In this document: one piece after another, positions 24,925 through 33,304 of the stretch
How positions within the stretch are numbered: position 1 is the stretch's first letter
How the letters are laid out: each line of letters opens with the position of its first letter
Assembly: GCA_011046135.1 (NCBI GenBank)
Contig: DSBG01000106.1
Location: forward strand, 1-40,082
Reading direction: 5' to 3'
DNA length: 40,082 nt
DNA from: Deltaproteobacteria bacterium
Lineage (GTDB): Bacteria > Desulfobacterota > Desulfomonilia > UBA1062
The notes under the pieces: generated by a model
Databases searched by the model: none
What the model was told of the DNA's origin: nothing
Seen by the model: the letters and a program-made list of their open reading frames with translations, nothing else
Translations under genes and position numbers: made by a program

Positions 24925-25767
24925 ATGGGAACCATTTCAGACAACATATATAGCCTGCAACCAGTTCAAATTTCTCGAACCCTTCCCCAGATTCGAGATC
25001 ACAGGCTGTTCCAGCTCAAGCTGGAAAATAGGACTGGGTGGGAGGCTTTTGGACACCAACCCGGTCAGTTTGTAGAAGTGTCAATCTTTGGCAAAGGTGA
25101 AGCCCCCATCAGCATATCTTCCCCCCCGACCCGACCTGACAGCCTTGAAATCTGCGTCCGTCGCACCGGAAAACTCACCGATGCCCTGTTTGAGCTGGAA
25201 AAAGGTTCACGCCTCCACATCAGAGGCCCCTATGGCAGGGGCTTCCCCATCGATGTGCTCAGGGGGAAAAAACTCCTCCTCGTCGCGGGGGGTCTCGGCC
25301 TGGCTCCGCTCAGATCTCTTCTCCTGTATGCCCTCGACAAACGTGATGAATTTGACGAGATCATCCTCATGTACGGCACGAACAGTCCTGATAATGTCCT
25401 GTTCAAATACGAACTCCTGAGCTTCTTCGATCGGGACGACATCACCTACCTCTACAGCGTCGACAGGGATGAGGAAGGAATCTGGAAACAATATGTCGGG
25501 GTGGTCACCGGGCTCTTTGACCGGGCTACCCTCTCGCCGAAAGACACCTACGCGGTGCTGTGCGGCCCCCCCATCATGTACCGCTTCGTGGTGGAGAAAC
25601 TCCTCAAGCTCGATTTTCCCAGGGAACACATCTACGTCTCCCTTGAAAGAATGATGAAGTGCGGAGTGGGCAAGTGCGGTCACTGTGCCATTGGGGATAA
25701 ATACTGCTGCACCGACGGCCCTGTCTTCTCCTATCCCGAGATAGAAACAATACAGGAGGCAATCTGA
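24925..25767 (+). CDS. FAD/NAD(P) and 2Fe-2S oxidoreductase subunit (HydG/AsrB type)
   Basis: 280 residues from ATG 24925 (RBS GGGAGG). FAD-binding barrel about 20-110 (HQPGQFVEVS, PISISSPPT), then a NAD(P)-binding domain (LLLVAGGLGLAPLRSLL, YAVLCGPPIMYRFV), and a C-terminal [2Fe-2S] motif with Cys246, Cys251, Cys254 and Cys261/262 (KCGVGKCGHCAIG). This is the gamma subunit architecture of cytosolic NiFe hydrogenases and of anaerobic sulfite reductase. Two bases separate it from the formate dehydrogenase gene, so it probably exchanges electrons between NAD(P)H and that enzyme. Cytosolic; no signal peptide. Confidence 0.9.
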   Translation: MGTISDNIYSLQPVQISRTLPQIRDHRLFQLKLENRTGWEAFGHQPGQFVEVSIFGKGEAPISISSPPTRPDSLEICVRRTGKLTDALFELEKGSRLHIRGPYGRGFPIDVLRGKKLLLVAGGLGLAPLRSLLLYALDKRDEFDEIILMYGTNSPDNVLFKYELLSFFDRDDITYLYSVDRDEEGIWKQYVGVVTGLFDRATLSPKDTYAVLCGPPIMYRFVVEKLLKLDFPREHIYVSLERMMKCGVGKCGHCAIGDKYCCTDGPVFSYPEIETIQEAI

Positions 25768-25769
25768 TC

Positions 25770-27806
25770 ATGGAAAGGATCGCGAGTATATGCCCCTTCT
25801 GCGGATGTGGCTGTCAGTTCTCTCTCGTGACTGAAAACAACAGGGTGATCGGAGTCGAACCAAGCCCGAACAATCCCGTGAACAAGGGCATGCTCTGCAC
25901 GAAGGGATGGAACTCATACGGATTCGTTCACGCTCCTGACAGACTCACCGTCCCTCTGGTGAGAAAAGACGGGGAGCTGGTGGAAAGCTCATGGGATGAA
26001 GCCCTTGACCTCGTCTCATCTCGACTGACAGAGATCGGAAAAAACCATGGGCCGGGATCTCTCGCCTTCCTGAGCTCCGCCAAGGTGAGTAACGAGGAGA
26101 ATTACCTCTTCATGAAGATGGCACGAGCCGTGTTCAAGACAAACAATGTCGATCACTGCGCCAGACTCTGACACAGCGCCACGGTGGCCGGTCTGGCCGC
26201 GACATTTGGATCAGGAGCCATGACGAATTCCATCGGCGAATTTGAAGATGCGGATCTGTTTCTCATCACCGGAACTAATACCACAGCACAACACCCCCTG
26301 ATCGGTTCACGCATCATCAATGCCAAGGAGCGTGGTGCACAGATACTTCTCATTGATCCACGGGAGATTCAACTTGCACACTTCGCTGTCCTGCACCTCA
26401 AGCAAAACATTGGAACCGATGTTGCCGTGCTCAACGGAATGATGAACATCATCATAGAAGAAGAACTCTATGACAAAGAGTTCGTTGAGAAAAGGACAGA
26501 GGGATTTGACGCACTCAAGGCCCTGGTGTCCAGGTACACCCCCAAGATCGTGCAGCTAATCAGCGGCATCAATGCCACCGATCTCGAGCGTGCGGCACGC
26601 ATGTACGCCCAGGCCCCCAAGGCCATGATCCTCTATGCCATGGGAATCACGCAGCATACCACCGGTACGGACAATGTCAAATCCTGCGCAAACCTCGCCA
26701 TGCTCACCGGTCACCTGGGAAAACCCTCCTCAGGCGTCAATCCTTTGAGAGGGCAGAACAATGTTCAGGGGGCCTGTGACATGGGTGGACTTCCGGTCGT
26801 CTACACAGGCTACCAGCGTGTAAACGATCCTGCTGTGAAGAAGAAGTTCGAGGAGGCGTGGGGGGTATCGGATCTCGACGATAAGCCCGGTCTCACCATC
26901 ACCACCATGATGGAGGCGGCACAGAGAGGTGACCTCAAGGCACTCTATGTCATGGGTGAAAACCCCCTGATGAGCGATCCTGATACCACGCACGTGGAGC
27001 TTGCGTTGTCCAACCTAGATTTCCTTGTCGTGCAGGATATCTTTCTCTCGGAAACAGCCCGTCTCGCCGACGTAGTTCTTCCTGCCGCGTGCTTTGCTGA
27101 GAAAGAAGGAACGTACACGAACACTGAACGAAAAGTCCAGCTCTCACGAAAGGCCATCTCTCCTCCGGGGCTGGCTCGATCTGACTGGGAGATCGTGGTG
27201 GATATCTGCCGGCGATGCGGATACGATATGAACTACAAAACCATCGCAGCGATCTTGTCGGAAATAAACAAGGTGACCCCGTCGTATGCAGGAATCACCT
27301 ATGATCGATTACGGACATCATACGGCATTCAGTGGCCCTGTCCCAACGAAGAGCATCCGGGCACGGTTTTCCTGCACAAGGATCAATTTACCAAGGGACT
27401 CGGGACTTTCCTTCCCTGCGAGTTCAAACCTCCTGCAGAGGTTCCGGACAGTGAATACGATTTTATCCTGACCACCGGGCGTGTCTACTACCAGTATCAC
27501 ACGGGAACCATGACCAGGAGAATAGAAATCCTTGAGCGTGAAGCCCCTGAGGCTCTCCTCGAAATCAATCCCGATGATGCGAGACGTCTCGGCATTAAAA
27601 ACAACGACATGGTCGAAGTTGCATCCCGCAGAGGTTCCGTCAGGCTCAAAGCCGAGGTGACCCCACGGGTACCCAGGCGCGTTCTCTTCTCCACGTTCCA
27701 TTTCTCTGAAGCACAGATCAATACCCTTACCAACCCGGCTCATGATCCTGTAGCAGGAATACCCGAGTATAAAGGATGCGCTGTTAACGTGAGGAGGTGT
27801 GAATGA
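25770..27806 (+). CDS. fdhA: Formate dehydrogenase catalytic subunit, selenocysteine (in-frame UGA)
   Basis: 678 residues, read through TGA at 26169-26171 as selenocysteine 134. The flanking residues NNVDHCARL-U-HSATVAGL align with the Sec site of E. coli FdhF, and the frame continues unbroken to 27806. N-terminal [4Fe-4S] motif C8-x2-C11-x3-C15 with Cys43 (MLCTKGW). Molybdopterin-binding segments follow: LITGTNTTAQHPLIGSRI, LRGQNNVQGACDMGG, MGENPLMSDPDTTH, VVLPAACFAEKEGTYTNTERKVQ and, near the end, TTGRVYYQYHTGTMTRR. It oxidises formate or reduces CO2 with a Mo/W-bis-MGD cofactor. No Tat signal, so cytosolic. It overlaps the next gene by four bases. Automatic annotation is likely to split it at the UGA. 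Confidence 0.93.
26169..26206 (+). promoter_or_regulatory. Bacterial SECIS element
   Basis: Directly 3' of the UGA codon, GGCC (26186-26189) and GGCC (26195-26198) pair around the loop GGTCT (26190-26194). E. coli fdhF has the same GGUCU apical loop at a similar distance, where SelB binds. Neighbouring bases (GGT and CGAC) may extend the stem imperfectly. Confidence 0.85.
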
Positions 27807-28825
27807 AGCTGCTTCCCAAAAACAAGCTGGTTCCTATTATATCATCGTGGGCACAACGGTACACAGTTCTCGCTCCGAGCTCAACGGAGCAGGGAGAATG
27901 CGTATTTGACATCTTCAAGGAAGAGACATTCACCCTCGAGTATCGCAAGCCGTCTCTTCCACCAAAATCTCAGCTTCTCCCCCAGAGCGATGTGATCTTT
28001 CGGGTTGAAAAAGGAACGTTCAGAGAAGTCCTGCCAGAAAGGAACGTTCTCATGTTCGGTATCCGCTCCTGTGACCTCATGGGATTGCGGCAATCCTCGA
28101 GTTTCATGAGTCGAGACACCCAGGATATCTATTACCGCAGAAGATCCGATCATTGTCTGAAGGTGGTTATGGCCTGCGCCGGCCCCCAGAATGAGACCTG
28201 TTTCTGTACCACTTCGCGTTCAGGACCCTCTGCAACCACCGGGTTTGATCTCCAGTTCTATGATCTGGGCGATTCCTTCCTGGTAGAATCCGGATCGACA
28301 GAGGGTGATGAACTCCTGAAGGCCGGGAACCTTGCCGACGTTGATGACAAGGACACCGTAGAGCAGGTCAACGCATTGCGGAACAAGGCTGTGGCGGCAA
28401 TTACCGAGGTTCCCGACGTAACCCGCGCCATGGAAATCCTTTCATCACGCGGGGCAAGCGAAGAACTGTGGGAACGCTTTGGAGACAAGTGTATCGTTTG
28501 CGGCGGATGCGTGTACGTGTGTCCAACCTGCACCTGTTTTACCGTGGCCGATTTCCCATCTGGCCCAGATACGGGAGAGCGCATCAGGTCCTGGGATACC
28601 TGTCTCTACGGGGGCTTCACCAAAGAGGCTTCGGGCCACAATCCACGCTCAACACAGGGGTTGCGGTTGAAGAGACGTCATGAACACAAGCTGCTCTACT
28701 ACAATCAGACCGATGTTCAGGAAGCCCTGTGCGGATGTGTTGGATGTGGAAGGTGTTCTGATTATTGCCCTGTGCACATCGGCACCCTCGAGGTCGTGAA
28801 GGCCATTGTAGAGGAACAATCCTGA
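27803..28825 (+). CDS. Two-cluster [4Fe-4S] electron transfer subunit (HydB/AsrA type)
   Basis: 340 residues. The N-terminal two thirds match the HydB/AsrA family: NVLMFGIRSCDLMGL, DIYYRRRSDHCLKVVMAC, ETCFCTT. The C-terminal third has two cluster motifs, CIVCGGCVYVC (with further Cys in PTCTC) and CGCVGCGRCSDYC, enough ligands for two [4Fe-4S]. The family links an oxidoreductase with a flavoprotein such as the 24925 gene. Its start overlaps fdhA by four bases. Together the three genes look like a soluble formate:NAD(P)H oxidoreductase. Polarity in vivo cannot be told from sequence. Confidence 0.9.
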   Translation: MKLLPKNKLVPIISSWAQRYTVLAPSSTEQGECVFDIFKEETFTLEYRKPSLPPKSQLLPQSDVIFRVEKGTFREVLPERNVLMFGIRSCDLMGLRQSSSFMSRDTQDIYYRRRSDHCLKVVMACAGPQNETCFCTTSRSGPSATTGFDLQFYDLGDSFLVESGSTEGDELLKAGNLADVDDKDTVEQVNALRNKAVAAITEVPDVTRAMEILSSRGASEELWERFGDKCIVCGGCVYVCPTCTCFTVADFPSGPDTGERIRSWDTCLYGGFTKEASGHNPRSTQGLRLKRRHEHKLLYYNQTDVQEALCGCVGCGRCSDYCPVHIGTLEVVKAIVEEQS

Positions 28826-28861
28826 TGCTGTAATACATGATGCTTTGACCGGAGGAAAACC

Positions 28862-29269
28862 ATGACTGACGAAAAGAAACGGATCCTCATCATAGACGAC
28901 GACCAAGACTACGGAGATGCCCTCAAGATCGTACTGGAGAACCATGGATACTCGGTGCACCATGCCCTGAATATTGGCGATGGAAAGAAGTCGATCGAAG
29001 AAGACCCACCAGATCTGATCATCCTGGATGTCATGATGGAGAAGCACACGGATGGATTTGACCTGTGTTCAAACCTCAAGAATGACCAGGCCTGCAGCAT
29101 GATTCCCATCCTGATGGTCACTGCGGTCACGGAAAAGACAGGGTTCAAGTTCTCGCCCGAGACAGATGGAGACTACTGTCTCGCCGACGACTATGTTGCG
29201 AAACCTGTCCCCGTTGCCGACTTGCTCTCGCGGGTGAACAATCTCCTGACGAGCGGAAAAACCTGTTAA
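28862..29269 (+). CDS. Single-domain response regulator 1
   Basis: 135 residues, receiver only. Acidic pocket D12-D13-D14, phospho-Asp56 (IILDVMM), and the conserved Lys in YVAKPVPVADLL. The region between beta-4 and beta-5 is longer than usual (TEKTGFKFSPETDGDYCLADD), a feature shared with the second receiver gene at 32908. RBS GGAGG before ATG 28862. It lies 36 nt after the Fe-S subunit gene, so it may be co-transcribed with the formate dehydrogenase, an unusual place for a receiver. Confidence 0.9.
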   Translation: MTDEKKRILIIDDDQDYGDALKIVLENHGYSVHHALNIGDGKKSIEEDPPDLIILDVMMEKHTDGFDLCSNLKNDQACSMIPILMVTAVTEKTGFKFSPETDGDYCLADDYVAKPVPVADLLSRVNNLLTSGKTC

Positions 29270-29352
29270 CAGCGCAGGGGACATACCTGGCCATCGATGT
29301 GTACATATCCCCCTCGACAAGCAGCCAAGGGAAAACACATTGATCCACGTGC

Positions 29353-29382
29353 GTGCTCAATGCTATACTCTCTGTTGAGCAC
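29353..29382. promoter_or_regulatory. Inverted repeat flanking a -10 element before the kinase gene
   Basis: GTGCTCAA (29353-29360) and TTGAGCAC (29375-29382) are perfect inverted arms, 14 bases apart. The spacer holds TATACT (29364-29369), a good -10, and TTGATC at 29340-29345, 18 bases before it, is a reasonable -35. A repressor site overlapping a sigma-70 promoter is the simplest reading. No T-run follows, which argues against a terminator. Confidence 0.5.
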
Positions 29383-29414
29383 CCAGGAGGAGGGCTGGTT
29401 TTGCCCCTTGGATA

Positions 29415-31397
29415 ATGACATTACAGACCCGTCTTTTAATCGGTTTCCTCATAGCGACCTGTCTCACGGGCGCAGTTGCCACGGTGGTGGGAATCACCAT
29501 CATCAATTCCACAACCATTGACGAGGTTCAGCGAAAGGTACAGCAGGACATCAACACCGCAAAACTCATTTACCGGCACAACCTCGAGAGGCTTGAATAC
29601 CAGCTTCAGTTCATCGCACTGAGATCACCTATTCACGAGGCCATCCTCTCCGGTGATCTCTCGCCCCTTGAAGATCTGAGAATTCTGATACGTGAGGGAA
29701 CAGAACAATCGCCCGAACACATGTCCCTTGACATGCTGACACTGGTGGATACCGCGGGCAGGGTCATCTACCGAGCAGCCAATCCTGATGCACGGGGAGA
29801 CATCATCATGTGGGATTCCGTGGTCAGGAGGTGTCTGGAAAAACAGGTCCCCCACTCTTCTGCTGTCACCATGCCCTTTGAGGTGATCATTGCACAGAAT
29901 CCGAAGCTTGAGAGTCGGTTGCGGATTCCTATTGTAAAGACACCCCAGTCCATCGAGATCAGAGAAGAAGTCCTCACCGACGGCATGGTGCTGCGGGCCG
30001 CATACCCCATCAGAGATAAAACCGGCACCCTCCTGGGGGCACTGGTGGGTGGGGTGCTGCTCAACAGGGATTACTCCATCGTTGACACGATCAGGGAGAC
30101 CGTGTATTCCGGCGAAGTGTACCGCGGCCGCCACATGGGGTTTGCGACCATCTTCCTCGGGGGGGTTCGAATCGCCACCAACGTGATCACAACTGACAAC
30201 CAGAGGGCTGTGGGAACCATTGTCTCAAAAGAGGTCTTCGACCAGGTCATCGAACAGGGTCAGGACTGGATAGGCCGCGCCTTTGTGGTGGATGACTGGT
30301 ATATCAGTTCCTACACCCCCATCTGGGACATTGACAACAACAATATCGGCATGCTCTACACCGGAATCCTCGAAGCAAAATACCGTGATATGAAAAGAAA
30401 CACCACGTTGATATTCCTGGGCATAATAACCCTGGGAATGGTTCTCGCCTTTATCATTTCATTTGGTCTCGGTCAGAGTATCATCAAGAGAATCAGGATC
30501 CTGAAGCAGGCCACCGAAGCGATATCGTCCGGGAATCTCGAATACCAGCTGCCCCCGGGACGATCGTCGGGCTTCGACATCATCGACGAGGCATTCAACA
30601 ACATGGCACGATCCCTCAAGGATCGAGATGAGCGGCTGCAGAAGGCGTTCCAGCGAATTACCCGCACCGAGAGGCTCGCATCTCTGGGACTCATGGCAGC
30701 AGGAGTGGCCCACGAGATCAACAACCCCCTGGGAGGCATCCTGCTCTACAGCAACCTCGTACTGGAAGAAATGCCCGCTGACCACACCGCACGTCAGAAT
30801 TTGGAGAAAATCATCTATCAGACCGACCGCTGCAAAAAAATAGTACAGAATCTTCTCGATTTTGCAAGAACCCCTTCTGGAGACCAGTCACCCCTGTCAA
30901 TCAACGATGTCATCCTCACCTCTTTGAACCTCGTGAAAGACCAATCCATGTTCCTCGGTATCGAGTTTAAGACAGAACTGGCTGAAAATCTTCCAAAAAT
31001 CATGGGGGATGCGTCCAGACTTGAAGAGGTTTTCCTCAATCTTTTCATCAATGCATCCGATGCCATGACGGGGTCAGGGACCATGACCATCAGGAGTCGT
31101 CTTTCCAGCACGGGAACGATAAAGATTTCCATTACCGACACCGGTAAAGGGATCGACAAGGCCTATCTCCCCCACATCTTTGAACCGTTTTTCACCACAA
31201 AAGATCCTGGACAGGGAACTGGTCTCGGCCTTTCCATAACCTATGGAATCATCCAGAAACACAACGGGATCATCGATGTCGAATCCGAACCGGGAAAGGG
31301 AACCACGTTTACCATCACGATCCCCCCGACCAGGAGTGACGAATCGACAGAACAACGGCGTTACAGCGCGGCACGAGAGGACAATCCTATTGGCTAG
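29415..31397 (+). CDS. Membrane sensor histidine kinase (Cache-HAMP-HisKA)
   Basis: 660 residues. TM1 about 8-30, extracytoplasmic double-Cache-like domain about 31-328 (TLVDTAGRVIYRA, AAYPIRDKTGTLLGALVGGVLL), TM2 about 331-353, HAMP to about 405, HisKA with His433 in GVAHEINNPLGG, and an ATPase domain (FLNLFINASDAM, ITDTGKGID, FFTTKDPGQGTGLGLS). The sensor, possibly for a small acid such as formate, is not identifiable from sequence. The RBS is weak. The 3' end overlaps the next gene by eight bases, so this kinase and the NtrC-type regulator form a cognate pair. Confidence 0.93.
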   Translation: MTLQTRLLIGFLIATCLTGAVATVVGITIINSTTIDEVQRKVQQDINTAKLIYRHNLERLEYQLQFIALRSPIHEAILSGDLSPLEDLRILIREGTEQSPEHMSLDMLTLVDTAGRVIYRAANPDARGDIIMWDSVVRRCLEKQVPHSSAVTMPFEVIIAQNPKLESRLRIPIVKTPQSIEIREEVLTDGMVLRAAYPIRDKTGTLLGALVGGVLLNRDYSIVDTIRETVYSGEVYRGRHMGFATIFLGGVRIATNVITTDNQRAVGTIVSKEVFDQVIEQGQDWIGRAFVVDDWYISSYTPIWDIDNNNIGMLYTGILEAKYRDMKRNTTLIFLGIITLGMVLAFIISFGLGQSIIKRIRILKQATEAISSGNLEYQLPPGRSSGFDIIDEAFNNMARSLKDRDERLQKAFQRITRTERLASLGLMAAGVAHEINNPLGGILLYSNLVLEEMPADHTARQNLEKIIYQTDRCKKIVQNLLDFARTPSGDQSPLSINDVILTSLNLVKDQSMFLGIEFKTELAENLPKIMGDASRLEEVFLNLFINASDAMTGSGTMTIRSRLSSTGTIKISITDTGKGIDKAYLPHIFEPFFTTKDPGQGTGLGLSITYGIIQKHNGIIDVESEPGKGTTFTITIPPTRSDESTEQRRYSAAREDNPIG

Positions 31398-32745
31398 AAA
31401 GTCCAAACGGGTGCTCATTATCGATGATGAAGAATCGATCCGCGACGGTTGTCAACAGATCCTCACCCGTATGGGTCACGATGCAACAAGCACTGCAGAT
31501 GCAGAAACAGGACTCGAACTTGCTGCTCATGAACACTTCGATCTTGTTCTCCTCGATCTCCGTATGCCAAAAATCGATGGTCTCGAGATCCTGAGGAGAT
31601 TGAAACAGGACCAGAACATAGCCTCGGCGATCATCATCATTACGGGGTATGGAACCATTCCTCTGGCGGTAGAGGCCATGCGGATGGGAGCCGGTAATTT
31701 CCTTACCAAACCGTTTTCTGCCTCTGAACTCAAGAAAGCGATCAAAGATGTCCTTGAACCTGTACAGGCAGTAAAAGAATCGGATACGCTCTCCCTCCTC
31801 ATCGGAGGCAGCGACTACATGAAGGATCTCAAAGACACCATCAGGAGGGTTGCCAGCACTGACAGCACCGTGCTCATCACCGGAGAGAGCGGTACCGGCA
31901 AAGAACTCGTTGCCAGAACAATCCACACACTGAGCAAGAGATCAGAAAAGGCCTTCATTCCCGTTGACTGTTCCTCTCTTGTTCAGAATCTCATGGAGAG
32001 TGAGCTCTTCGGACATACCAGGGGAGCCTTCAGCGGGGCTTCAGAGACCAGGGATGGCCGCTTCCAGGTAGCCGACAAGGGCACCCTGTTTCTGGATGAA
32101 ATATCCAACATCAGTCTGGATACTCAGGCAAAGCTCTTGCGTGTGATTCAGGAACAGGAAGTTCCGCGTGTGGGAAGTTCAATACCTGAAAAGGTAGATG
32201 TGCGGCTTATTACCGCAACGAACAAGGACCTCAGGCAGGAGATCCTCGATGGAACGTTCAGGGAAGACCTGTTCTATCGAATCTCCGTGGTGCCCATTCA
32301 TATCAAATCACTCAGAGAGCACAGGTCGGATATCCCGGAAATTTCTCAGCACTATCTCGAGATCTACTCGGAAAAGCATTCCAGCGTTGCCAGGCGTTTC
32401 AGCCCGGATGCCATGAAATCTCTCATTTCCTACAGTTGGCCTGGAAACATACGAGAATTGAAGAATACCGTAGAGCGCCTGTGTGTGATGTGCGAGCACG
32501 AAGAGGTCACGCTTTCCGATATCCTCTACTATGGTCAGGATACCAAGGCAAAGGCCCCGGTGGTTGACCCCTTTTCAGGCACGATGACCCTGGTGGACGT
32601 GGAAAAAGAACATATCGAGAAAGCCCTGCGTCACTTCAATTTTCACATGAACAAGACTGCAAAATTTCTCGATATCGATCGGAAGACCCTGAGAAACAAG
32701 ATCAGATTGTATGGAATAGAACTTGAAGAGAGGAATGACGAGTAG
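31390..32745 (+). CDS. NtrC-type sigma-54 response regulator
   Basis: 451 residues from TTG 31390 with GAGAGGA before it; a longer reading from 31243 lies within the kinase and is unlikely. Receiver 1-120 (D12-D13, phospho-Asp56, Lys107), AAA+ domain about 137-370 with Walker A GESGTGKE (165-172), GAFSGA loop (212-217) in place of the usual GAFTGA, Walker B LFLDE (233-237) and SWPGNIRELKN, then a C-terminal Fis-type HTH (MNKTAKFLDIDRKTLRNKI). It is an enhancer-binding activator of sigma-54 RNA polymerase. Probable targets: the promoters at 24852 and 32856, which share an upstream motif. Confidence 0.94.
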   Translation: MARKSKRVLIIDDEESIRDGCQQILTRMGHDATSTADAETGLELAAHEHFDLVLLDLRMPKIDGLEILRRLKQDQNIASAIIIITGYGTIPLAVEAMRMGAGNFLTKPFSASELKKAIKDVLEPVQAVKESDTLSLLIGGSDYMKDLKDTIRRVASTDSTVLITGESGTGKELVARTIHTLSKRSEKAFIPVDCSSLVQNLMESELFGHTRGAFSGASETRDGRFQVADKGTLFLDEISNISLDTQAKLLRVIQEQEVPRVGSSIPEKVDVRLITATNKDLRQEILDGTFREDLFYRISVVPIHIKSLREHRSDIPEISQHYLEIYSEKHSSVARRFSPDAMKSLISYSWPGNIRELKNTVERLCVMCEHEEVTLSDILYYGQDTKAKAPVVDPFSGTMTLVDVEKEHIEKALRHFNFHMNKTAKFLDIDRKTLRNKIRLYGIELEERNDE

Positions 32746-32777
32746 CGCTGCATCAAGGGGTTATCTTCCTCACTCAT

Positions 32778-32802
32778 GGGGCATTTCTCCCCTATAGGGA
32801 GA
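32778..32802. promoter_or_regulatory. Putative activator site (UAS) upstream of receiver 2
   Basis: GGGGCATTTCTCCCC (32778-32792) matches 14 of 15 bases of GGGGCATATCTCCCC at 24752-24766 before the formate dehydrogenase operon. It overlaps a second inverted repeat, TCTCCC-CTATA-GGGAGA (32786-32802). The centre lies about 72 bases upstream of the -24 element, a normal distance for an enhancer site. Confidence 0.55.
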
Positions 32803-32855
32803 GCCTCAATTGCCGATTTCTCAATTATCTTTACTTAATTCAATGGGTTATTTTA

Positions 32856-32871
32856 TGGCACCTTCCTTGCT
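32856..32871 (+). promoter_or_regulatory. Sigma-54 promoter of receiver 2
   Basis: TGGCACCTTCCTTGCT equals the sigma-54 consensus TGGCAC-N5-TTGCW exactly; GG (32857-32858) and GC (32869-32870) have the right 10-base separation. Transcription should begin near 32882, 26 bases before ATG 32908, which has RBS AGGAGG. Confidence 0.8.
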
Positions 32872-32907
32872 TCATACAGATAACCATATGAAGAGGAGGA
32901 AGAGACG

Positions 32908-33294
32908 ATGGACTCCAAGAAAAAGGTTCTGCTCATTGACGATGACAAGGACTTCTTGATGGCCACGAAGCTTATCCTGGAAAAAGGGGGGTACGAGGTT
33001 TTTCTCGCCGAGGACGGGAAGAGCGGTGTTGAAATGGCAAAGTCCGTATCTCCCGATCTTGCAATCATAGATATGATGATGGAGAGCTGGAGTGAGGGGT
33101 TCAACGTGGTTTCAAAACTGAGAACATCCGAATCCGGAAAAGAGATTCCCCTGATCATGCTCAGTGCCGTTGATCTCCAGGGGCCATACCAGTCCTTCGA
33201 GCCACCGGATGGGCTTCCCACTGTGGATCTGGTCCTGCATAAACCCATCAAGGCAGATGATCTTCTCAGATATGTGGCACAGCTCCTGAGCTAG
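32908..33294 (+). CDS. Single-domain response regulator 2
   Basis: 128 residues, receiver only: acidic pocket D11-D12-D13, phospho-Asp55 (AIIDMMM), Lys in VLHKPIKADDLL. It shares with the receiver at 28862 the D-x-MME motif, the extended loop after IPLIMLSAV and the ADDLL end, so the two are probably paralogs. It has its own sigma-54 promoter and activator site. RBS GAGGAGGAAGAG. A receiver-kinase gene follows eleven bases downstream. Confidence 0.9.
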   Translation: MDSKKKVLLIDDDKDFLMATKLILEKGGYEVFLAEDGKSGVEMAKSVSPDLAIIDMMMESWSEGFNVVSKLRTSESGKEIPLIMLSAVDLQGPYQSFEPPDGLPTVDLVLHKPIKADDLLRYVAQLLS

Positions 33295-33304
33295 AGCCTG
33301 TGTG

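Noticed and set aside
26169-26171. Internal stop suggesting that the formate dehydrogenase is a pseudogene
   Set aside because: The stop is UGA, stands at the family's Sec position, has a SECIS hairpin after it, and the frame continues intact for over 540 codons.
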